Below are positions 7,484-12,566 of a stretch of 12,566 nt of DNA, piece after piece; position 1 is the stretch's first letter; the number at the start of each line of letters is the position of its first letter. A program made the translations under genes and the position numbers. The notes beneath the pieces are model-generated. The model was not told the origin of the DNA. It was given only the letters and a program-made list of their open reading frames with translations, and searched no databases. This DNA comes from Chitinophagaceae bacterium (lineage in GTDB: Bacteria; Bacteroidota; Bacteroidia; Chitinophagales; Chitinophagaceae), in assembly GCA_003456175.1 (NCBI GenBank), contig DMPB01000200.1, positions 12,842 to 25,407 of the forward strand, read 5' to 3'.

Positions 7484-7510
7484 CCGACTAATTAAGTACT
7501 TATTAATTGT

Positions 7511-9442
7511 ATGATTAAAATCACTTTTCCAGACGGTGCTATTCGTGAGTACGAAGCAGGAGTTTCGGCTCTGGAAATAGCCAAAAGCATCAGCGAAGGG
7601 CTGGCCAGAAAAGTTTTGGCAGCCAAAGTAAATAATGAAGTATGGGACGCTACACGAACCATAACAACAGATGCTACTTTGAACTTGCTGACGTGGGACG
7701 ATACCGATGGGAAAAGTACTTTTTGGCATAGTAGTGCTCACTTAATGGCAGAGGCTGTGGAAGCTTTGTATCCCGGTGTAAAATTTTGGGTAGGGCCTGC
7801 TATTGACCGTGGCTTTTATTATGACATGGATTTAGGTGACCGTAAGTTGAGTGAGGCCGATTTAGAAGCCATTGAAAAGAAAATGGCGGAACTAGCCAAA
7901 CAACAAAATACTTACTTACGTAAAGAAATATCTAAAAGTGAGGCAATACAATACTTCACCGAAAAAGGGGATGAGTATAAACTTGATTTGCTGCAAAACT
8001 TAGAGGATGGTAACATTACCTTCTACAGCCAAGGCAATTTTACAGATTTATGTCGCGGGCCGCATATCCCCACAACAGCGCCTATTAAAGCCATTAAACT
8101 AACGAATGTTGCAGGTGCTTATTGGAAGGGCGATGAAAAGAACAAGCAACTTACAAGGGTATATGGTATAACATTCCCAAATCAAAAAGAGTTAGATGAA
8201 TACCTAGCGCTTTTAGAAGAGGCTAAAAAGCGAGACCATCGTAAGTTGGCTAAAGAATTAAGTTTGTACATTTTCGATGATGACACAGGTAGCGGCTTGC
8301 CGTTATGGATGCCTAATGGTGCCATTATTGTTGAAGAACTTGAAAAATTAGCGAAAGAAACAGAAGAAGATGCTGGCTACAAGCGTGTAGTTACACCACA
8401 TATCGCTAAAGAGAGTATGTATCTTACTAGCGGACATTTGCCCTATTACAAAGACAGTATGTTCCCGCCAATGGAGATGGATGGAGAACGCTACTATCTA
8501 AAGGCAATGAATTGCCCGCACCATCATAAAATTTTTGATGCCGAGCCACGTAGTTATCGTGATTTGCCATTTAGAATTGCAGAATATGGTACTTGCTACC
8601 GTTATGAGCAAAGTGGTGAGTTGTTTGGTTTAATGCGGGTACGCATGTTGCATATGAACGATGGCCACTTGTATTGTAGCAAAGAGCAATTCTTTGAAGA
8701 GTTCAAAGCTGTAAATGAAATGTACTTAAAGTACTTTAAAATTTTCGGCATCGATAAATATGTAATGCGTTTAAGCTTACATGCTCCTGAAAAGTTAGGG
8801 CAGAAGTACGTGAACGAACCCGAACTTTGGTTAGAAACCGAAGCTATGGTACGCCAGGTATTGATAGATACAGGCACACCATTTATTGAAGTGCCCGACG
8901 AAGCAGCTTTTTATGGCCCTAAAATAGATGTACAGATATACAGCGTTATTGGTCGTGAATTCACATTGGCAACCAATCAGGTAGATTTTAGCAGTGGCAA
9001 GCGTTTCAACCTCAGCTTCACCAATAAAAATAACGAACCTGAAACGCCACTCATTATTCACCGTGCACCGCTTGGTACACACGAACGTTTTATTGGGTTC
9101 TTATTAGAGCATTATGCAGGTAAGTTTCCGGTGTGGTTAAGTCCATTACAGGTTAAAATTTTACCTATCAGCGATAAGTTTTTGCCCTACGCACAGCAAG
9201 TAGAAGCCGCTTTAAAAGCACATCGTGTAAGAGTTGCTATTGATGATCGTAGCGAGAAAATTGGTAAAAAAATTCGTGAAGCCGAGCTTAGCCGTGTGCC
9301 ATACATGCTAGTAGTAGGTGAAAAAGATATGAACGAAGGCAATGTAAGTGTACGTCGCCAAGGCCAAGGCGATGTTGGTGCTATGCCAATAGCAAGCTTT
9401 GTACAGCAAATAGTTACAGAAATTAAAGAACGCAGTAGCTAA
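7511..9442 (+). CDS. thrS: Threonyl-tRNA synthetase
   Basis: Class II synthetase that charges tRNA-Thr with threonine in the cytoplasm. All domains are present in 643 residues, close to the 642 of E. coli. A TGS domain spans about 1-62. The editing domain that hydrolyses Ser-tRNA-Thr (about 63-225) has the zinc-type motif HSSAH (His73, His77) and CRGPH (Cys181, His185). In the catalytic core (about 245-540) the threonine-binding zinc ligands are Cys335 (MNCPHH), His386 (HMNDGH) and His517 (IIHRAPLG). Motif 2 is seen in TCYRYEQSGELFGLMRVR and motif 3 in GTHERF. The anticodon-binding domain is about 545-643. The ATG at 7511 gives the usual N-terminus of the TGS domain. It is divergent from the secreted-protein gene and is followed, after 199 bp, by infC. 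An inverted pair of dispersed repeats lies 20 nt after its stop. Confidence 0.97.
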   Translation: MIKITFPDGAIREYEAGVSALEIAKSISEGLARKVLAAKVNNEVWDATRTITTDATLNLLTWDDTDGKSTFWHSSAHLMAEAVEALYPGVKFWVGPAIDRGFYYDMDLGDRKLSEADLEAIEKKMAELAKQQNTYLRKEISKSEAIQYFTEKGDEYKLDLLQNLEDGNITFYSQGNFTDLCRGPHIPTTAPIKAIKLTNVAGAYWKGDEKNKQLTRVYGITFPNQKELDEYLALLEEAKKRDHRKLAKELSLYIFDDDTGSGLPLWMPNGAIIVEELEKLAKETEEDAGYKRVVTPHIAKESMYLTSGHLPYYKDSMFPPMEMDGERYYLKAMNCPHHHKIFDAEPRSYRDLPFRIAEYGTCYRYEQSGELFGLMRVRMLHMNDGHLYCSKEQFFEEFKAVNEMYLKYFKIFGIDKYVMRLSLHAPEKLGQKYVNEPELWLETEAMVRQVLIDTGTPFIEVPDEAAFYGPKIDVQIYSVIGREFTLATNQVDFSSGKRFNLSFTNKNNEPETPLIIHRAPLGTHERFIGFLLEHYAGKFPVWLSPLQVKILPISDKFLPYAQQVEAALKAHRVRVAIDDRSEKIGKKIREAELSRVPYMLVVGEKDMNEGNVSVRRQGQGDVGAMPIASFVQQIVTEIKERSS

Positions 9443-9462
9443 TTGATATTTATAGCATCATC

Positions 9463-9476
9463 ATTTACCGCAAGGA
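9463..9476 (+). repeat. Dispersed repeat copy 4 (C variant)
   Basis: ATTTACCGCAAGGA, 20 nt after the thrS stop; left half of the 9458-9507 inverted repeat. Confidence 0.9.
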
Positions 9477-9488
9477 TATTCAAAAAAG

Positions 9489-9502
9489 TCCTTACGGTAA
9501 AT
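9489..9502 (-). repeat. Dispersed repeat copy 5 (T variant, inverted)
   Basis: TCCTTACGGTAAAT on the plus strand, the reverse complement of ATTTACCGTAAGGA; right half of the 9458-9507 inverted repeat. Both halves carry A at the last position where most copies have T. Confidence 0.9.
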
Positions 9503-9641
9503 GATGACTAAATTCCCAGAAAAACAACTATTTTTATCGGTATAAAAAGTAAAAATTACAGGTGATGGTGGTGATTGATGATTATTTGCTAAAATCCCTG
9601 CAATTTTGTACCACAAATAAATTCTTAACAAAAAGTCATTA

Positions 9642-10235
9642 ATGGCATTACCTAACAGAGGCGGCGGACGTTTTAATCCCAGATTTCAAAGACAAGTTGA
9701 ACCAGAACATCGTATTAACGAGCGTATCAGAGTACCACAAGTACGTTTAGTGGGCGATAATGTAACTGTTGGTATTTACCCTACACAAGAAGCATTACGC
9801 ATTGCTCAGTCGTTGGAACTTGATTTGGTAGAAATTTCACCCAATGCCGATCCGCCAGTATGTAAAGCTATCGATTACAAAAAGTTTTTGTACGAGAAGA
9901 AGAAGAAGGAAAAGGAAATGAAAGCCAACGCCAAGCAAAGCGAGGTGAAGGAAATTCGTTTCACGCCGAGTACCGATGATCATGACTTTGATTTTAAAGC
10001 CAAGCACGCTGAATCTTTCTTAAAAGAGGGTAACAAAGTGAAGGCTTATGTACAGTTTAAAGGTCGTGCTATCATGTTCCAAGATAGAGGCCAGTTGTTG
10101 TTGTTGAAGTTTGCGGAACGCTTACAAGAGTTTGGTGCATTAGAAGCTATGCCTAAAATGGAAGGCAAGCGTATGTTGGCTATGTTTGCTCCGAAAACTG
10201 CTAAGAAGAAAAAAGAAGATGCTCCGAAAGCATAA
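9642..10235 (+). CDS. infC: Translation initiation factor IF-3
   Basis: IF-3 binds the 30S subunit, prevents premature 50S joining and monitors start-codon and initiator-tRNA selection. Of 197 residues, about 23-100 are the N-terminal domain (HRINERIRVPQVRLVGDN, then LDLVEISPNADPPVCKAIDYKKFLYEKKKK, the family signature and the Lys-rich linker helix). Residues 101-187 are the C-terminal domain (VKEIRFTPSTDDHDFDFK, FLKEGNKVKAYVQFKGR, MEGKRMLAMFAPK). A basic, Gly/Arg-rich extension of about ten residues precedes the usual start, and the tail is Lys-rich. The chosen start is ATG; enterobacterial infC uses AUU for autocontrol. An in-frame ATT lies at 9621, seven codons upstream and directly after a stop, so a longer product from a non-canonical start cannot be excluded. 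It follows thrS on the same strand, but no rpmI or rplT follows it. Confidence 0.96.
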   Translation: MALPNRGGGRFNPRFQRQVEPEHRINERIRVPQVRLVGDNVTVGIYPTQEALRIAQSLELDLVEISPNADPPVCKAIDYKKFLYEKKKKEKEMKANAKQSEVKEIRFTPSTDDHDFDFKAKHAESFLKEGNKVKAYVQFKGRAIMFQDRGQLLLLKFAERLQEFGALEAMPKMEGKRMLAMFAPKTAKKKKEDAPKA

Positions 10236-10238
10236 TAC

Positions 10239-10252
10239 ATTTACCGTAAGGT
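10239..10252 (+). repeat. Dispersed repeat copy 6
   Basis: Exact ATTTACCGTAAGGT, 3 nt after the infC stop and 7 nt before the infC terminator hairpin. Confidence 0.93.
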
Positions 10253-10259
10253 ATATATT

Positions 10260-10293
10260 AAAAAAAGCCGTTCCTAGTAAGAACGGCTTTTTT
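10260..10293. terminator. Bidirectional terminator after infC
   Basis: AAAAAAGCCGTTC (10261-10273) and GAACGGCTTTTTT (10281-10293) form a 13-bp stem with a 7-nt loop. T runs occur on both strands, so it can end infC transcription and that of the convergent methyltransferase gene. It cuts infC off from any downstream ribosomal protein genes. Confidence 0.9.
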
Positions 10294-10315
10294 GTATCGG
10301 TTTATTCTGGCTATT

Positions 10316-11128
10316 TTATTTGGCCTTCCACAACATACCTTCATACTTAAAGCGTTCTAGTTCTAAGTAATAGGTATCGTAATCGTCGAGAAAGTCGTAT
10401 TGTAGATCATAGTATTGCTGTAAGTGTTGGTATAGTTTGGTTTTATTGAAAAACCAGCAAGCATAACTAGCTTCAACACCATAAAAATCGGGTGGTACAT
10501 TTTGTATGGTGATACGGTCGTAATCTTCGCCGAGGTGATAGCCAATATAATCAAGTAGTAAATAAGGTATCTTGTGTTGGGCTACATTGGTAAGAAATAC
10601 GTAAGGCTCTGGTAGGTATTGTAGCACACCGCAAATGAGTAGCACATGTGGTTGTTGTTCCTGCATGCAGGCCTCTACTGTTGGGTAAAATTTAAGGATA
10701 TCGTCTTCGAAGTGTTGCTTTCCTTTTTCTACAAAATGTGCTTGTTCTACGATACACCATTGTAGCTTTTGTATATGCTGTAAGTAAGGCCGCATTTGTA
10801 AGTATGTGGTGCCTAAGCTGCCACCAAAATCGAGTACGGTAAGCTGTTGATTATTTTGCCCGGCAATCCAAAGCAAAGAACTTAAAACAGGAAAGTGGTA
10901 ATGAGGTTTGTCGTAGATAATTCCATCGCGTTCATAAGCAATTTCGCCTTTTTTGAACAACTGTGTGGTGTAAATGATACGTTCTAGAATAGGAGCAGCA
11001 TCGTAGCCATTGCTTTTTTGCTGTGCTTCTGCAAAAGAGCCGTAGTTGCCCTTCCAGCCATACTTTAAACTATACTCTGAAAGCGTTTTGGCAATCGGTG
11101 GTATCAGTTGTTTAATAAAATCTTTCAT
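10316..11128 (-). CDS. Putative SAM-dependent methyltransferase, TIGR04325 family
   Basis: A 270-residue protein resembling the TIGR04325 group of predicted methyltransferases. The SAM-binding motif I is LTVLDFGGSLGTTYLQMR (about 96-113), followed by LQWCIVEQAHFVEKGKQHF (122-140), where Glu128 is at the position that usually contacts the SAM ribose. A post-motif strand and turn with LLICGVLQYLPEPY (163-176) follow. The N-terminal part (GWKGNYGSFAEAQQKSNGYDA) is also characteristic. Members are commonly found in surface-polysaccharide clusters; the substrate is unknown and no such cluster surrounds this copy. There is no signal peptide or membrane segment. It starts 25 bp after the aspartate kinase gene on the same strand, so the two are probably cotranscribed, a pairing with no obvious metabolic logic. 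Assignment rests on remembered family patterns. Confidence 0.75.
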   Translation of the reverse strand: MKDFIKQLIPPIAKTLSEYSLKYGWKGNYGSFAEAQQKSNGYDAAPILERIIYTTQLFKKGEIAYERDGIIYDKPHYHFPVLSSLLWIAGQNNQQLTVLDFGGSLGTTYLQMRPYLQHIQKLQWCIVEQAHFVEKGKQHFEDDILKFYPTVEACMQEQQPHVLLICGVLQYLPEPYVFLTNVAQHKIPYLLLDYIGYHLGEDYDRITIQNVPPDFYGVEASYACWFFNKTKLYQHLQQYYDLQYDFLDDYDTYYLELERFKYEGMLWKAK

Positions 11129-11153
11129 AATGCTAGTGCCTACAAGATAATGC

Positions 11154-12413
11154 TTACAGCACTAACGATTGATAGGTAATAGAAGTTTTTTGCTCAAGTA
11201 TTATTTTCTTGCCGGCAGTTAATTGTGCCATACTATCTGCATTGTAATGCCTTACGGTAAATAATTGCAAGCCCTTACTTACCTGTATATCAAACATGTG
11301 TGCTAGGTTAGCGGCAAGTGCATCAATTTTTTCGGGCTTATCATCTATACACAACTGAATGCCAATAGCACCTGTTTGTATCAAATTAGGTTTTATTTTT
11401 AATTGTTCGAAGGCTGCATATAGTGCCATCATGGGTTGTTCGCCTACAAAACTATAATCGAGCGTATTAAGTTGTAGTAGTACTTGTTGTGCTTTAATAA
11501 TTACAATTGGGGGCAGTTGTTTTACACGCTTGCTACTAATAGTAGTACCGGGTAGTTGCATGTCGTTAAAACATTTTACCCGTAAGGGAATACCTTTATT
11601 TTGAAGTGGTTTAATAGTTTTAGGATGTATCACCTGAGCACCATAGTATGCCATTTCAATTACTTCTTCAAAACTTAGTTCTGGTAGGTAAGTAGCGTTG
11701 GCAAACTGCTTAGGGTCGGCACTCATTACACCTTCTACATCTTTCCAAATCGTTACGCTCTCTGCCGATAAAATATTAGCAAAAATAGCGGCAGTGTAAT
11801 CGCTGCCCTCACGGCCGAGTGTGGTACTTTCGTTTTCGTCGGTGGCACCAATAAAACCTTGTGTAACACAAATACTACCTTGCGGTAAATGTTGTGCTAA
11901 GCTTTGAATTTTCGCTGTACTGTAACTCCAGTCGATGCCTGCGTCTCTAAAGTTATCATCGGTGCGTAGTACATCTCTTACATCTTGCCATATGGCGTGT
12001 AAGCCAATTTCGTTCAGGTAATAACTAACAATGCATGTACTCAATAACTCGCCAATACATACAATTTGATCGTAATAGTAATCGTAAGAGCGTACTGGTT
12101 TATCGTGCAACAACCATTCTGCTTCCGTAAAAAAATCTGCTAATTGTGCAACGCAAGCATTAAACTGCGTTACTAATAAATATTTAGCGGTTGTTACATG
12201 CTGCTGTTTTACCTGATCGAATAATTGCAAAGCATCGGTAGTACGTTGTTCAAAAAAGGCATCGGCTACTTTTTCTAAGGCATTGGTAGTTTTGCCCATT
12301 GCCGATATTATTACAACAAGTTGTTGGTGTTGATGTGCCTGAAGTATGAGGCCTACTTGTTGTATTTTTTCAACACTGCTTACACTTGCACCGCCAAATT
12401 TGAATACTTGCAT
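11154..12413 (-). CDS. lysC: Aspartate kinase (aspartokinase), monofunctional
   Basis: Catalyses ATP-dependent phosphorylation of aspartate to 4-phosphoaspartate, the first step to lysine/diaminopimelate, threonine and methionine. The amino-acid-kinase domain (about 1-295) starts with VFKFGGASVSS (usual form KFGGTSV; Thr is replaced by Ala). It also has IGELLS (120-125, catalytic Glu122), TQGFIGA (184-190), TTLGREGSDYTAA (197-209, Arg201 and Asp205, with GREGSD for the usual GRGGSD) and VIHPKT (261-266). Residues about 305-419 form the regulatory region; ACT folds are expected here, but the sequence is divergent and I cannot tell which amino acid inhibits it. At 419 residues it is a normal monofunctional length with no homoserine dehydrogenase fused. 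The symbol lysC is by role only, since paralogues exist in many genomes. It lies 50 bp after the probable prfB. Two exact-core dispersed repeats are embedded in it. Confidence 0.92.
   Translation of the reverse strand: MQVFKFGGASVSSVEKIQQVGLILQAHQHQQLVVIISAMGKTTNALEKVADAFFEQRTTDALQLFDQVKQQHVTTAKYLLVTQFNACVAQLADFFTEAEWLLHDKPVRSYDYYYDQIVCIGELLSTCIVSYYLNEIGLHAIWQDVRDVLRTDDNFRDAGIDWSYSTAKIQSLAQHLPQGSICVTQGFIGATDENESTTLGREGSDYTAAIFANILSAESVTIWKDVEGVMSADPKQFANATYLPELSFEEVIEMAYYGAQVIHPKTIKPLQNKGIPLRVKCFNDMQLPGTTISSKRVKQLPPIVIIKAQQVLLQLNTLDYSFVGEQPMMALYAAFEQLKIKPNLIQTGAIGIQLCIDDKPEKIDALAANLAHMFDIQVSKGLQLFTVRHYNADSMAQLTAGKKIILEQKTSITYQSLVL
11249..11262 (-). repeat. Dispersed repeat copy 7 inside the aspartate kinase gene
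   Basis: In the coding sense ATTTACCGTAAGGC, read as LFTVRH (residues 384-389), near the C-terminus of the regulatory region. Confidence 0.9.
11877..11890 (-). repeat. Dispersed repeat copy 8 inside the aspartate kinase gene
   Basis: In the coding sense ATTTACCGCAAGGT (C variant), read as HLPQGS (175-180), the surface turn before the TQGFIGA strand. The reading frame differs from that of copy 7. Confidence 0.92.
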
Positions 12414-12435
12414 ACAGCTTTCAGATTGTAGCCTT

Positions 12436-12449
12436 ATTTACCGTAAGGT
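12436..12449 (+). repeat. Dispersed repeat copy 9
   Basis: Exact ATTTACCGTAAGGT in the 50-bp gap between the probable prfB stop (14 nt away) and the aspartate kinase ATG. Confidence 0.93.
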
Positions 12450-12463
12450 GATTTTAAAAATGT

Positions 12464-12566
12464 TTATTGTGCCAATTGGTCTTCATCTTTACTAGCCATG
12501 AGGTATGCCTTAATAAAGCCATCTATTTCGCCATCCATTACAGGGCCAACGTTGCCTACTTCAAAA
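12464..12566 (-). CDS. prfB: C-terminal end of probable peptide chain release factor 2
   Basis: Only the last 33 codons are in the window, read from the right edge to a TAA at 12466-12464: FEVGNVGPVMDGEIDGFIKA then YLMASKDEDQLAQ. The pattern 'GN..  VMDG.ID.FIKAYLM' is that of the C-terminus of RF2, which releases peptides at UGA and UAA. The catalytic GGQ loop and any programmed frameshift near the start would lie outside the window. The frame is open to the edge and consistent with a gene on the same strand as the aspartate kinase. Confidence 0.7.
   Translation of the reverse strand, partial: FEVGNVGPVMDGEIDGFIKAYLMASKDEDQLAQ

Larger units (their letters stand above)
9458..9507. repeat. Inverted repeat with 19-bp arms built from two dispersed-repeat copies
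   Basis: Arm 9458-9476 (TCATCATTTACCGCAAGGA) pairs with arm 9489-9507 with a single mismatch at the Y position of the motif; the loop is 12 nt. In the plus-strand transcript that pair is C-A, in the minus-strand transcript it is a U-G wobble. No T run follows the second arm on the plus strand, so it is not a standard terminator for thrS; it could instead stabilise the 3' end or act as DNA. The remaining thrS-infC gap (9508-9641) is A/T-rich with no gene that I can support. Confidence 0.9.

Noticed and set aside
7384..7510. T-box or attenuator leader before thrS
   Set aside because: The region is 127 bp shared with a divergent gene, and the likely leader is about 20 nt; no T-box core sequence is seen.
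7838..7848. GACCGTAAGTT in thrS, partial repeat match
   Set aside because: Shares only ACCGTAAG and encodes a conserved protein segment; too short to call.
9501..9545. 14-codon ORF between thrS and infC
   Set aside because: It begins inside the inverted repeat, has no supporting signal, and contains no run of regulatory codons.
9561..9580. GGTGAT/GGTGGT low-complexity stretch upstream of infC
   Set aside because: Short imperfect repetition with no pairing partner or known motif nearby.
11574..11588. TTTTACCCGTAAGGG in the aspartate kinase gene
   Set aside because: Resembles the repeat only if one base is inserted; kept out of the count to avoid stretching the motif.

Overview
The window looks like chromosomal DNA of a Bacteroidota bacterium, most likely of the Chitinophagaceae or a near relative. 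It is AT-rich. It carries a DUF4270 family protein and a UpxY-type NusG paralogue, both typical of this phylum, and a secreted protein whose C-terminal domain I know mainly from Bacteroidota. Start codons lack clear Shine-Dalgarno sequences, and a few upstream regions have the phylum's TAnnTTTG -7 promoter element. This is ordinary core-genome territory: I see no phage, transposase, CRISPR array, rRNA or tRNA.

Layout. 1-1361 (+) is the 3' part of a DUF4270 gene, followed closely by metK (1407-2660, +). A terminator separates metK from guaD, a guanine deaminase (2780-3253, +). A 23-bp perfect palindrome then marks the convergent junction with three minus-strand genes, in transcription order: a secreted two-domain protein (7383-6262), a Prc/Tsp-type S41 protease (6193-3956) and a UpxY/NusG-like antiterminator (3859-3326). 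Divergent from these, thrS (7511-9442, +) and infC (9642-10235, +) form the familiar translation pair, but a terminator follows infC and the usual rpmI-rplT are absent. The right end is read on the minus strand: the last codons of what is probably prfB (12464 to the edge), then an aspartate kinase (12413-11154) and, 25 bp further on, a TIGR04325-type methyltransferase (11128-10316).

The genes serve translation (thrS, infC, prfB), one-carbon and amino-acid metabolism (metK, aspartate kinase), purine salvage (guaD) and the envelope (DUF4270, Prc protease, secreted protein). They do not form one pathway.

The most striking signal is not a gene. A 13-bp word, ATTTACCGYAAGG, occurs nine times in 12.6 kb on both strands, where chance predicts far less than one. 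Six copies are intergenic, clustered just after the stop codons of metK, thrS, infC and prfB, and four of these six form inverted pairs. Three more lie inside coding sequence and are translated in different ways. Three degenerate copies add to the set. The density resembles that of DNA uptake sequences or highly iterated palindromes in other bacteria. I do not know of a described equivalent in Bacteroidota, so this is my candidate for an undescribed system.
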